Shown piece by piece: positions 1-10,489 of a stretch of 64,000 nucleotides of DNA (position 1 is its first letter; every line of letters starts with the position of its first letter). Source of the DNA: Ceriagrion tenellum. Its lineage: Eukaryota > Arthropoda > Insecta > Odonata > Coenagrionidae. Under the pieces are notes generated by a model. The model saw only the letters and a program-made list of their open reading frames with translations, searched no databases and was not told the DNA's origin. Position numbers and translations under genes: made by a program. The stretch covers positions 27,523,925 to 27,587,924 of the forward strand of contig OY720637.1 in assembly GCA_963169105.1 (NCBI GenBank). Direction: 5' to 3'.

Positions 1-868
1 GGAATGTCGCTGACCGGAACTGGGGGGCGTACAAAAAACAGGGGTCTTGTCTAGTAACAACATTAGTGTATTTACTACTTGGGAGAAAAAGATCCATTAT
101 GTACTGAGGGCTCCCATATTTGAGGAGGTTGAACATGAAGCAGGCTATGTTATATTTTCTTCTTGATTTAAGATCAAGCCAGGAGAGCCTTTTAAAATAA
201 GGGGTTATGTGTTCATGTCGCCGTAGATTAAAGATGAATCTCACGCAGGAGTTCAACAAACGCTGTAGCTTAATATTCAGCTCCTCAGTTAAGTCATTGT
301 ACACGAGACTACAGTAGTCTAGGTGGGGAAGAATGAGTGAGGTAACAAGTTTCTTTTTTAACTGAAGTGGTAGTAGATTTCTATGGATTTTAAATTGATG
401 TAAAATTGCATTTATTTTGTTGGATACCCTCATCGTGTGTTCTTTCCAGGAAAGATTCATGGTTAATGTCAATCCCAAATTTTTCACACTGTTACTGAAC
501 GGTATGCTCTCTTCCTCGACCATTATCATTGGCAGTTCTGTGAAATTTATATTTGATACTATCTTGCTGTTACCAATGATAATGGATTTAGTTTTTATGG
601 AGTTTAACACGAGGAAATTAAGCTTAGCCCAAGATGTGATAGCGAATACGTCCTCATTTACCTTATTGATCGTATCACCGAGTTTATTTGGAAGACAATG
701 GCAATAGATCTGCAAATCATCTGCGTAGATCATGTATTTACAGTGAGCAATACAATTTGGAAGGTCTCTGATATACAACGAGAACAAAAGTGGCCCTAGA
801 ACGGAACTTTGTGGTACACCACTAGATGTTGTTACCCAGTTCGATATGTCTCCTCTAGAATCTTTGAA
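1..868 (-). CDS. LINE reverse transcriptase, C-terminal two thirds, open to the window edge
   Basis: Read on the minus strand, one frame stays open from about 868 down to base 1 (about 285 codons). In order it shows the RT palm motif SGVPQSSVLGPLLF near 800-770, the catalytic YADD box near 725, then the connection region with PHLDYCSLVY near 320 and an RRHEHITPYFKRLSWLDLKS stretch near 200-140. It ends in the usual 3'-terminal part of a non-LTR RT (APQFRSATF) at the window edge. The canonical G in PQGS is S. The RT should copy element RNA at the genomic target (target-primed reverse transcription). I saw no stop or frameshift, so this may be a young copy, 5'-truncated or interrupted at about 868 where a different LINE starts. 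The clade (CR1/L2/Jockey-like) is not settled. Confidence 0.85.
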
Positions 869-1276
869 TGTATTGAGTGGACCTCAGTTTTTATTGTGGT
901 TGGTTATTGTGCGCAGAAAGGACGAGTTATTGTACCTCTCTGTTTGGCAGTGTATCTCTTTTATGTCATCGCATCTGTAATACATAGAGATGTAGTTAGG
1001 CGTAATGATAATAATCTCTGTGTCGCTCTGAAACGCACCAGTTCAGAATTTCTCAAGCAAATTAAGCCTAGCGTATTGCCTCCAAGTCTAGGGGCTCCCA
1101 CCTTAATCCCTCTAAAAGTTGTGAGACACTATATGTTCGCTCGTAGCAGTTTTTTAACTGTGTGTGCTGCTTTTCTTTGTATTTTATTGATATTTTTTGG
1201 TTAAATCATTATAACCACGGTCCCAAATGCTCGCGGCGTATTGGATGTGTGACCTTAACTGAGCGAAGTAGCAAGC
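866..1276 (-). mobile_element. LINE-1F fragment (dominant LINE family of this window)
   Basis: On the minus strand this matches the RT C-terminal and 3' region found many times in this window: the WDPG.KD-like segment near 1230-1200, the E.R.LHARLRLLE-type segment near 1080, and the block encoding RTISDHNKN-like residues near 900. The 3'-terminal stem-loop and (GTAGAT) tail are missing; the copy stops at about 866 against the intact RT frame. It has several indels and stops. Either it was inserted next to the other LINE, or the two were joined by deletion. Confidence 0.75.
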
Positions 1277-2599
1277 AAGATCGCTTAAGGTGGTTGGAGC
1301 GATTTTTTTAGTGTATTGATTCGCTTGAAACGTTGCACAGATGTTCACATTAGAACGTTACGTCGGATCTTTGTTTACTCAATCAATTCTTGATTTTTTA
1401 TATGATACAATCTTTTTAACACAGCTTCTTTTTGAGCGATCGCCTTTACACCTCCGACCTTCTCTCTCCTATTCTCAACAATAATTTCCAATCAATAATC
1501 CCATAGTAACACTTTTGAGTGCTATGGACGTAATGGTACGTCCTCTTTTATCTTATGAGAAGGACGATGGACCTACTTGGACATCTATAGAATATAATTC
1601 TTGAACTGCAGTTGGACGTAATGGTATGGCTTCAGTCTTTCTGGTTGACTTACATATGACCACAAAATAAAATTTAATTGACTCTAAAAGTTCATTAACC
1701 TAGACTTAAGAGTTTTCTTTCACAATCCAGGTAAGTGCGTGAAATCCTCAGTTTTTCTGAGAGGACCTTAATTTTAAGGCCCAGCCCGAAAAGTGTTAAC
1801 TCCTTCACAAAAAATGAGCATTCAACAATGAATTAAAATAGTGAGAAATTTTTAAATAACAAATGATATAGAAAAATAACCTTCAAATCATAATATCGTT
1901 AAATGAAACAGGACAGTGTTAAACGGCATATGCTTGAGGAGGGGAAAAATACCAAACGTTACCAGAATTATGGATTGGAAAATGCGAAAAATATTCCATG
2001 CTTTCGATTTTTTTCATAATTTTATGCTCTTATGGCGATGGTATGCGATTTAGTAAAACATTCTAATATAAACAAGGCGTTGAGACTGTTATAATTGCTT
2101 GAGCGTGACTTTGCTTTTTGTTAATGAATCCTATTCTTCCATCCAGGTCTTTTTTTGCGTATCTCTGAGGTGTCGGCTGGATTTTTAATGAACTATTAAT
2201 ACGCCTGACATTTCGTTTTTATGATATTTTAACTTTTTTTAGTTGTCGTTTTTATTAAAGTAATACCACTCTGAAGTTCGCCCGAGATAATATCGCTGTT
2301 GACAGTTATAAATGCAGCCATTCAGTAAATCCGTCCCAATACTTTCGGGGAAGATAGTCACGTGACAGAAGAATCCTTGACGGTTGTTTTCGTTTTAAAT
2401 CATGCGATCGTTAAATAATTGCATAATTTTCATTTCTTTTTAAGTCGAACTATTGTATTTCAACTGCGCTAATATCTTGGGCCCCTTTCAGCTCGCAGAG
2501 TTTCGTATTCACGGTAGAAATTCCAAAACTCTCTCTCGCACGTGCTGAGGAGACAGCAATAACCTGTTATTATCGCCGTAGTTTTTAATTCATATTTCT
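1277..2599. other. AT-rich stretch without recognisable gene or repeat
   Basis: No open frame above noise, no terminal inverted repeat and no similarity to the other repeats of this window was found by eye. It contains the common poly-T and ATTA-type runs of non-coding DNA. Confidence 0.5.
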
Positions 2600-2915
2600 G
2601 GCGCGAGTACAAAACTTTCCTGCCTGTGGTGAAAGTGAGAGAAGGCGGCCGAGGAATCTCTCGCTTGAGCGGGATGAGGGGAATTCGTGTTCATCTGTCG
2701 CTTGACTGAGGCGAGCGTGCTGTAGGGGGAAGGAGGGACGTCGGGCTCCAAGTGTCTTCCGCCGTGACGGGAGCCTTCCGTGAATGAGAGGGCGTGGCTT
2801 CTTCGGACGCCGAGGCGTGGTCGGCCCACGCATGGCGGCCTCCTTTTGATTGCGGCCGATTGAGGGCGGGAGTACGATGGACGTCAACTGACGCGGAATT
2901 GTCGGACGTTGGTGC
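2600..2915. other. CpG-dense, GC-rich island in AT-rich surroundings
   Basis: Base composition shifts sharply to G and C with many CpG dinucleotides. Overlapping short open frames on the minus strand (up to 100 codons) are arginine- and proline-rich and look like by-products of composition. Such islands can mark a promoter or 5' exon, but no TATA box, initiator or recognisable exon could be assigned. Confidence 0.3.
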
Positions 2916-3479
2916 TTAGTTTTCCGTCATCTTCCTTTCAAGTTGGAATGAATTTCTATTGACGGTAGTATTCAGCGGCGTTGTTTGAGAGTTTTTTTTG
3001 AAGGAACTAAAAGCGCTTGCCAAGTAGCCTTTTGTTTGTATATTTTTAAATTAGAATATAAATAATCCGAAAAAAAACTACTGAGTGATATTGCTTCACG
3101 AAGGCTGAATATATGTTTAATTATAAAGTTAAAATAATGACGGATTCTCAGGAATGATCCTGATTGGCTGACGTTGACGTGGCGTTTCGGAGATTTCAGG
3201 CCTTGACAAGGTTGTTTCATCGCCCGTTGAGGGCGCCGTCAACGTCAGGCATTGCTATTTGCCTCCTCTGAATAGCGGAAAACTAAGTTCGCGAACGCTA
3301 CAGTCGGTTTCCGTCACGTCAGAAAGCGTTAATCGTAATGCCACTATGTGCAGCTGATTGCGATCGCGATGACAGCTCTCCGCCAGTGCTCGTGAAGCTT
3401 TTGTTTCTGTTCGGCACGATTGTACGCGTACGAGCGTGAAACTCGGCGACGCCACGGGTGGCAATTGAGTCCGTCGTTG
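2916..3479. other. Unassigned stretch before the pogo-like MITE
   Basis: Contains short overlapping minus-strand frames that are not recognisable proteins. No repeat structure was noticed. Confidence 0.4.
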
Positions 3480-3481
3480 TA

Positions 3482-4119
3482 CAGTAGAACGTCGATAATC
3501 CGGATTAATTGTTGCCGGACCCAGTCCGGATTTTCGAACAGAACCAAAAAAAGGCCGTTTGATGCCTTAAACACAAAGAAACTTTGCTAAAAACCATAAA
3601 CACAGTAATTTCCAAACATTGCATGTGACAAATGATATGGTACGAAGTCACTCGCATGGGTGCATATACACCAGGGTTGAAATTCGCCATGAAAAAATCA
3701 TTTGACTTGACCGGGATTCGAATCCGGATATCCCAACTGCCGGTCAGGTGTGTTAGCCAGTTACACAACCAAGCCATCTTCCTTCAAGGCTGGCTAACAC
3801 ACCTGACCGGCAATTGGGAGATCCTGGTTCGAATCCCGGTCAAGTCAAATGATTTTTTCATAGCGAATTTCAACCCTGGTTTAAAAACAGTAATTCACAA
3901 TGTACCGTAGTTAAATAATTAGATCAGATAAATAAAACTATTAATTAATATGAACTTATTTCGTGGTATTAGAATGAAATACATTGCATTACGTCTTTCA
4001 TCAACGCTTTTGGCAAATATGTACTGTATTTTTTTCACTTCAACTTATTTTTCGCCGTATGTGAATCCGGATTATCGGCGGTCCGGATTTTTGACGTCCG
4101 GATTATTGACGCTCTACTG
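3482..4119. mobile_element. Pogo/Tigger-like MITE with TA target duplication
   Basis: The left end reads CAGTAGAACGTCGATAATCC and the right end is its imperfect inverted copy (GGATTATTGACGCTCTACTG). Both are flanked by TA (3480-3481 and 4120-4121), the target of Tc1/mariner-pogo transposases. The CAGT start followed by a TCGATAATCCG-type motif is typical of pogo/Tigger termini. Extra copies of the CCGGATT motif lie subterminally on both sides. There is no transposase frame, so it must have been moved in trans. A palindromic SINE (3611-3886) is inserted in its middle, so the MITE is the older insertion. Confidence 0.85.
3611..3886 (-). mobile_element. Palindromic tRNA-derived SINE, copy 1
   Basis: Two tRNA-like arms face each other: an antisense arm at about 3665-3780 and a sense arm at about 3787-3880. 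The sense arm has a B-box-like GGTTCGAATCC (near 3827-3837), preceded by a TGGCTAACACACCTGACC segment that corresponds to the D-arm to anticodon part of a tRNA. The unique 3' tail lies at the left (to TCCAAACATTGCAT on the plus strand), so the element points to the minus strand. A 9-bp duplication ACAGTAATT flanks it at 3602-3610 and 3887-3895. Both arms can fold on each other as RNA. It interrupts the pogo-like MITE. Confidence 0.8.
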
Positions 4120-4354
4120 TAGTTAATAATTTATACTCATGGCCGGCCGTAGTGGCCAGGTTTCAAACGAGTCACCCTGATCACCCAAAGGTCGTGTGTT
4201 GGAGGATTTCTTTGGGAATGGGTATGGTACGTGATGCGGGATAAGGTCTTAAATCAAGACAGCGTGATTGTAAGCTATGGATTTGGAGCTCCACAAATCC
4301 GTTGTATCATCCGGATATTTCGCTTTCAAACGTTTGGTTCACTTTTTTCTTATA

Positions 4355-5043
4355 CAGGGTGGCGATCGTCCGGAAAAACCTGGAATTGTCAGGTAATTTT
4401 GAATTTCTGGAAAAGTCGGGCAAAATTCAGGGAATTCTCGTATCAATAAGGGAGAAACTGGAATAGGAATCCTCGTTATTTTTCTACCATTACGTTTATC
4501 GGCCAGTCTTTCCCGCCATTTATTTCTCCAACTAAAACTAACGTCCGTTGCTGACGTTCATGGAATGAGCACCATCAATTCGTGGAGTATTCATTTGTGA
4601 ATCTTATTAGTTGTGGATCTTAGTTATTTAGTTGTGAATCAGACTTACAATGTATCCCTTTTGTATATCCTTATATCAATATTTGCCTAGGTGTGTTAAA
4701 AATCATGATCACAATGTATTACGCTCATCACAAGGCGTTCGAGGCTATGTTGTTCGGAAAATTTTACCTCGCGTTTTATTTTAACTTCCGAATCTCAGGT
4801 CGAGAGGTTGCTGGAGCACACTAACTTATAGTAATAACATGCTTGCAGCTCTAAAAATATGAGACGATGATCAGAAAATTTGGAAAATTTAAAGCTGCCG
4901 TAGAAAATGTAATTCTGCAGAAAAAAATGTACCAATAAGAGCCTAAGTGACCTTTTGGCGATCGGTGAGGGAAATTGGTAAGTCCATCAGGGAAAAGTCA
5001 GGGAAAGGTCAGGGAATATGAAAGGATATCAGTAGCCACCCTG
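4355..5043. mobile_element. MITE with CAGGGTGGC termini and TTATA duplication
   Basis: It starts CAGGGTGGC and ends GCCACCCTG, with TTATA directly repeated outside (4350-4354 and 5044-5048). The interior has several AGGGAA and CAGGGAA subterminal repeats near both ends. No coding frame of note. The inverted termini are short; assignment to a superfamily is open (the duplication could be read as TA or as TTATA). Confidence 0.7.
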
Positions 5044-5048
5044 TTATA

Positions 5049-5715
5049 TCAATCGCGAATGTGATTAGCCGTCGATTCCCGATGTCATGAAGGTTTTCGA
5101 AACTATTCAGTTCTGTTTAACAATCATTGTAGGCATCTTTTTTTCTTTGCATATAACTTGAAGTGTAGAGGTATAAATTACATAGTAACTAAACTTTAAT
5201 CACTTGGGCTGGTGTCCAGTTAGAACACTTCAGCGCCGTTATAATCGTCTACAAGTCCTCTATCGATGAGTAGAGAGCGATATTCTACCATGGTGCACTA
5301 TGTGACCGCTTGAGTGTAAAAAAGATTTCTTTTCTGTAAATTTGCGTGATTTCTCACAATAAAAACGAAACTTATTAATTATTTTATTTATCTACTCATC
5401 GCGCAATAATATGGAAGCGATTTAGGATAGGTGTTTTTACGTGGTGACTGCTGATTATCTAGATGAGGGTGATTCCATTAACCGTTTAGCAGTTCACGGT
5501 TGGCTCTCAAAATCGATTAATCGCTTTGAACTCAATTGCACGCGAGTAATCGATTACCAGGGTCAAGCGTGTTTCAAGAGGCGTCCGTGGTGCTTTCCTG
5601 AGCGTCGCCTAAGCTGGCAGCCATTTTCCACGCCTCCCCAAAACCCCTAGGTCCTCGCAGCCCCTGGAGACTCGACGAATGTGGCTTGCTAATCTTTCCT
5701 TGCCGTCGTATTTTC
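5049..5715. other. Unassigned stretch
   Basis: No recognisable gene. The frame at 5441-5650 has no familiar motif and is probably chance. Confidence 0.4.
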
Positions 5716-5723
5716 GAGTAGAG

Positions 5724-6799
5724 TAGAGATGGGAAAACCCGTTCATTTTTGGGAAGTCGTTCCCTCTGGATCGGTCCTTTTTGGGACCCGTTCCTTTCTT
5801 ATTGGTGGTCATGTATTTTTATTTTTTATATATTCTTTGTGTTTAGAGAAAGTAAAAATAACTAGAAACACTTGGCATACAGTAATGACGGCGTTTTGGA
5901 ATGTTGAATGAAATAAAAGATGGAAAGAAGGTAATACTACCAACTTTTTACATGTTGTCGTAAAAATGTTTCATTTATATAAACCAAAAAGTATAGTCAA
6001 TTACACCGCTAGCATCAGCAGATGGATTGTTGGGGTTTTATAAAGAACATCCTATCTCTTAAGGTAGTCCGAGCTAAAAATCATTTTACTTAGAAATCAA
6101 TGAATTTGGTCTCATTTTAAAGAAAAATATCTCACCTATCCAATTACATAAAAAATTCTACCCCTTACCACATTACTTTTTAAGTTATTTTCCAAAAAAT
6201 ACCAGCCCTTTTACATGGGAAATGGTAGGTGTATGCATTCTAGAGAGACATTATCTACAGAATGAGGTATTTCTAACACTTAGATGTCGTAAAAACTAAC
6301 AGTTTGTAGTTTGTGTGTTATCTCAACTATTTTTGAAAATTAATCATATTTTCACCGCAGTAAATTCTCCGGAATCACAATAAACCTTCCGTTTTGGTAG
6401 AGTTTCAAACGTACCGTGTGAAAAAAATGAGTCAAGTTAAAGACTTATTCAGATATTTTCATTTGATTATTTACAATTTCTGTCGTATAAAACTTTATTA
6501 TTACGCCATTAATTATGCAATATTTAATTGATGTGTTCTACAGCTGGTGAAATTAAAGCGTATAATTCGAATATGGCCTCTATTATGACTAGGGTATCTC
6601 GCTCGGACTACCTTAAAGGCAGGAGAGAAATTAATACGGACCGGAAGGACCGGAAAGAACAAAGGATCGAAAGGAGAGACTATCCGAAATGAAGTATAGA
6701 TCAAAAGGAACGGTCGTTCCGTAGAAGTCGGTCCTCAGACCTTTTTTATCCATGGACCCATTCCTTCGGACCCGTTCGTTCGTGATCGACCCACCTCTA
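5724..6799. mobile_element. Non-autonomous hAT-like element with nested TTAA MITE
   Basis: The left end is TAGAGATGGG and the right end is CCCACCTCTA, imperfect inverted repeats of the TAG(A/G)G(A/T)TGGG type common in hAT elements. The flanks are gagtagag (5716-5723) and gagtagac (6800-6807), a 7-of-8 match to the 8-bp duplication hAT transposases make. GGACC and GTTCGTT/GTTCATT motifs repeat under both ends, as expected for transposase binding sites. There is no transposase coding region. The TTAA MITE at 6059-6616 lies inside, so the hAT-like element is the older of the two. Confidence 0.85.
6059..6616. mobile_element. TTAA-flanked MITE, copy A (piggyBac-like)
   Basis: Bounded by TTAA, with inverted termini GGTAGTCCGAGC and GCTCGGACTACC. 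Four copies of about 555-565 bp occur in this window with the same interior order (a conserved CATTTTACTTAGAAAT near the left end, a GTACCG/GCACCGCGCGAAAAA block two thirds in, a TATTATGACTAGGG block near the right end). TTAA targets are characteristic of piggyBac transposases. No transposase gene is present. Confidence 0.85.
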
Positions 6800-6807
6800 G
6801 AGTAGAC

Positions 6808-7213
6808 CCGCCTTCAACAACCTTCTAATGGCCCTCGATCTGTTGATTGGCTATCGTTCCTTATCGTTGATCAATTATTTAATTTTTTCTTTCAGTCGTT
6901 CATTGTTATGCTGGGTCAATCAGGAGATTAAACGGCTCTCTTAAGTATGCCTTTTGATTTGGTAGGTTTATTTCCGCATACGTATCTATGGCTTTCTTTC
7001 GCTATGCAGGCCGTGGCAGAGAGTTCACTCATCTGCCTGCGAAAATAAGCTTGTAGCATGAATTTCAATAACTTCCTCCATTCTGTCCATTCCTTGAATA
7101 CTTCATTCACATCTGTCACCATTGTACAAAGATTCATTCTCCCCGTGTTCCCTGTACTTAATAAGATGCTCTCTTGAATCATATTAGGGCACGACTTCTA
7201 CGTTGACCCCAAC
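6808..7213. other. Unassigned stretch
   Basis: A minus-strand frame at 6928-7182 (84 codons) has no recognisable motif. No repeats noticed. Confidence 0.4.
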
Positions 7214-7226
7214 TGTCTCATAGCCA

Positions 7227-7319
7227 CCAGGGATCATAGCGAATTTCAACCCTGGTGTATATGCACCCGTGCGAGTGACTTCGTACCACATCATTTGTTA
7301 CATGCAATGTTTGGAAATT
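7227..7319 (+). mobile_element. Palindromic SINE, copy 2: internally deleted, with 13-bp target duplication
   Basis: TGTCTCATAGCCA is directly repeated on both sides (7214-7226 and 7320-7332). The insert begins CCAGGG, the same 5' end as the two full copies, then jumps directly to ATCATAGCGAATTTCAACCC and the unique 3' tail (GTATATGCACCCGTGCGAG ... GCAATGTTTGGAAATT). The whole tRNA-like hairpin is missing. The long direct repeat indicates LINE-machinery retroposition. Confidence 0.85.
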
Positions 7320-7332
7320 TGTCTCATAGCCA

Positions 7333-8367
7333 TTGACTATTGATTGATCTGTCAGCTGTATCCATTTGGCAGCTCGACCCTCAGCCCTCCTCTCGAAATA
7401 AATGTAATAACCGATGTAGCACGAAATTTGTGTAATTCAATGAATTTTTGATAAATCTCCCATCTCGTATTGGATTACAAATGGCGGTAGACCAGCGATT
7501 AGCCCGTTTTTATAAAGCCACATGGGAAAGAAATGTGACATGAATATTAATGTTGTAACATCTTCGCCAGGTTTTACCTGAAGATGATGCTTATTACATA
7601 ACTGTTGAAATAAGCATTCCAGTTATATATTAATCTGCTAATGTTTTGAAATATGGATGATTTCATGATCTTAATTTTGTTACGTTAATTAATGTTACAT
7701 TTATTTCATACATGCAATGATTAAATAATGTTACATTTAATAACTCACTTTTGTGTGTTTCACCCTTGTTGTAATTTTGTCATTTTTTCGTTCTAATAAT
7801 TAGATAACGTCTTGTGTCTTACATTTATTCGGCCACTTGCTTGTATTTCAAAATCAGCGACGATTCTGCGAGATTTTTATTTGCTGGCAGCGAGAAACTT
7901 TGCAATGAAGTACCGCCTTGTCGCAATGAAGTTGCACCTTTTTTTCAGCTTTCCTAGGAAGTGATGAGTTGCTCATAAATGAATGCCATCGTCACTTGAT
8001 CATCCCAGCCGGAAGAACTAGGAATTATATTCGATGTTTACTCACAGCGTCATGCGTGTGCATTTTCATGCAGAATGTTGCTCAGAGTTGTCAACCACAC
8101 CGGGGTTTGAATATATGGCATTCTAAGCGGTTGTCTGGCTTTACCCAGCTGAATTAGTGTTCTCGTGCTTGAGAATAAGTTTTCGGATTATGTGTGTAAA
8201 TATGAGAATCGTTGGGCATTCGTGGAATGTCAGAAATATGGGAATCTTCCTTTCAAGTTGTTTCTCCAATACCAGTAATAAGTAAATGACGATCACAGAA
8301 TTTTTGTTTCTGTTTTTATCCTCTTCAGTCTTGCCTCTCTCTCTCCGTATATTTTTGCATAAATGAT
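7333..8367. other. AT-rich stretch without recognisable gene
   Basis: Short frames at 7969-8157 and 8141-8389 (minus) show no known motif. Nothing else was noticed. Confidence 0.45.
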
Positions 8368-8370
8368 TTA

Positions 8371-8822
8371 TGGCCGGTTGCAAGAACATTTAGTTATTGA
8401 ATCAATGGTTATGAGATCCATACATTTATGGAGCTCATAAAAATATTCGGGTTGCAGGAAACATCTAAACTTATTTACCAATGCATCGTAGCTTGGAATA
8501 TTCTATCTAATCATCTGCAGCCGGATAAAATTTATGAAACTTTAGCCTGTGATTAATTGCTAATGCACACATTAATTAGTCAGTAAGAGTAAATAAACTG
8601 GTCATCTGTCTCAAAACAACTCTTTTATCTAGTAGTTAAGTCTCCAAACGGTTCATTGCGCATTCGCCATCTTGGTTACTTATGGAACTCATTACTCCTT
8701 TCCATAAGTTATGAAACCAATAAATTTATCTAATGTTTCTGCAACACTTATTGAATGGTTGCCATGGCTTATGGGTCCCATAACTTGATAGAATACATAT
8801 GGGTTGTTCCTACAACTGGCCA
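8371..8822. mobile_element. Harbinger-like MITE with TTA duplication
   Basis: The left end TGGCCGGTTGCAAGAACA and the right end TGTTCCTACAACTGGCCA are imperfect inverted repeats, flanked by TTA (8368-8370 and 8823-8825). A 3-bp TTA/TAA target and a GGCC-containing start fit PIF/Harbinger MITEs. Further CATAA-containing inverted motifs lie under both ends. No coding capacity. Confidence 0.65.
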
Positions 8823-8948
8823 TTAGAGAGATATTTTTTGGGGAATAAATAAGATCTTTATTGCACAAGCAAAATATGTGGAAGAAAAACCACGGACAGA
8901 ATAAATTTCACCGATTGCACGGAAAGAAAGACTACTCGAACGAAAATC

Positions 8949-9329
8949 GTGTTTAACAACTTTTAGAGGGATTAAGGTGGAAGCCCCTAGAGACTCGGAG
9001 GTTACTCGCTAGGCTTAGGATGCTGGAGGAATTCAGAACTGATTTGTTTCAAAACAACGCCGAGAATATTGTCATGACGCCTCCTTACATCTCTAGGTGT
9101 GACAGAAGCGGTAAAATGAGAGATACTCTGCCGAACAGATAGGTACAAAAACTTGTTCTTGCTGCGCACAATAAGCGACCACAATAGAAAATGAGCTCCA
9201 CTAAATACACTCCCATAATACACATCACCATTTCACCTGCCAAAACCTTATGTCTTCACACGGCTGGTGACCTAACACCCCCTGCCACACCCCAATGAGG
9301 CGGCCCGCAGGTTATTATGTAGATGTAGA
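8949..9329 (+). mobile_element. LINE-1F 3' fragment
   Basis: Begins in the RT C-terminal region (TTTTAGAGGGATTAAGGTGG), passes the segment encoding R.DRYKN-like residues and the ACAATAAGCGACCACAAT block, then a degraded 3'-terminal stem-loop near 9283-9310, and ends in GTAGATGTAGA. It is 5'-truncated, the usual outcome of target-primed reverse transcription, and the frame is broken by indels. Confidence 0.85.
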
Positions 9330-10480
9330 AAATTTTATGTGTAATAAGTGTTCAAAAGTGTAGTATACGTGCTACCCGGGACTGGAGAGGTTATGTAATT
9401 TTGGTCGTTGCAAGCTACAATACAATCACTCTGGGTTATTCCTCTTTTTCTTAAACTTCACGTGATCAGTTCATTACAGATCTTCAGATGTTGAGAGTGT
9501 TTTCCTCGCAGGCAAACCATGTCCGAAAAAACTGGCACGAGATAGAAATCAAAGTAAAAAAAAATATTTTTTTGGCCGCATCGTGAACGAATGGACGTGA
9601 CACAATCGATAGCCTCATCGCGAGATTCGGGATCACTTCATACAAGGAGAATTGGCCGATAAAAAAAGGAGGGGGAGGGAAAGTGGTGGAGGAGAAAAGA
9701 CTCGGGAGTGTACTAGCGCGGTCGGAATGAGTTTCGGTGAACGGGATCGCCGACAGATGGAAGTCGATTGCTCGTCTTGTATTTTCGTCGCGTCCCCTGC
9801 TGCACGAAGCTCGGTTCTTCGAATGCGAATTAGGACGACGAGAAGAAAGTGACCACAGTGTGCCTGTGTGGTGAATGAAGCTTCACTGGCGCAGCGTTGC
9901 TGAATCGTCACGAAGCGATCGCGAGTCCCGTGATGTCTCGGCGGCAGGCAGACTGTTAAAATGACCCCATTGATTTTTTTTCGGGACGTTGTAGGTTCGA
10001 TGTTCTGTGTCTTCTTGGCCTACATTTCTGCTCTCCGTTGACTTTCCTTTTTCGGGTTAACCTTTCGGAATAGGTATGGCTGCTACAGACCACTTGATTC
10101 GCTGGCAATCGGATCGGAGTGTTAGATTGATTGCTAGCTTCCCATCCTGAGGGCCCGCGTTCGAATTGGATAGTATTCTCCTACTAATACGGTGCGAGCG
10201 AGTTTTTCCCGTAGTCGTGATGAAGATCATTTTCGAATTTCATTTTTAAAATCTCAGCAGCTGTCAGCAGCATAAAGTTTATATTGCAGCATTAATGACC
10301 CAAGATATTGCTTTAATTTCACTGAACTTCTCAGTATAATTGAATAAGTCAGTATAACTTCAATAAGTCTGTGAGTAGAATTAGTTTTTTTCAAGCCACT
10401 AGCTGAAAACATCTTCACAATCGAAGATAGTTTTGCGTTTCGGTAATAAATACGGTGATGATTATTTGATTCAATTTTAA
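9330..10480. other. Unassigned stretch with a purine-rich core
   Basis: 9650-9720 is strongly purine-rich on the plus strand (GGGAGGGAAAG type). A GTTCGAAT motif at about 10160 resembles a Pol III B box but lacks a convincing A box at the right distance. No gene recognised. Confidence 0.4.
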
Positions 10481-10489
10481 AGGTAGTCG

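Noticed and set aside
809..1204. 131-codon plus-strand frame
   Set aside because: It is the antisense shadow of LINE sequence; the readable protein motifs are on the minus strand. The same holds for plus or minus frames opposite LINE-1F copies at 9002, 10824, 38757 and 55391.
3787..3850. Candidate functional tRNA gene within the SINE arm
   Set aside because: It lacks a complete acceptor stem and occurs as an inverted pair in a repeated element; it is tRNA-derived, not a tRNA gene.
10155..10170. B-box-like GTTCGAAT, also near 32268, 50940 and 52727
   Set aside because: No matching A box at the usual distance and no tRNA-like folding, so not called as tRNA genes or SINEs.
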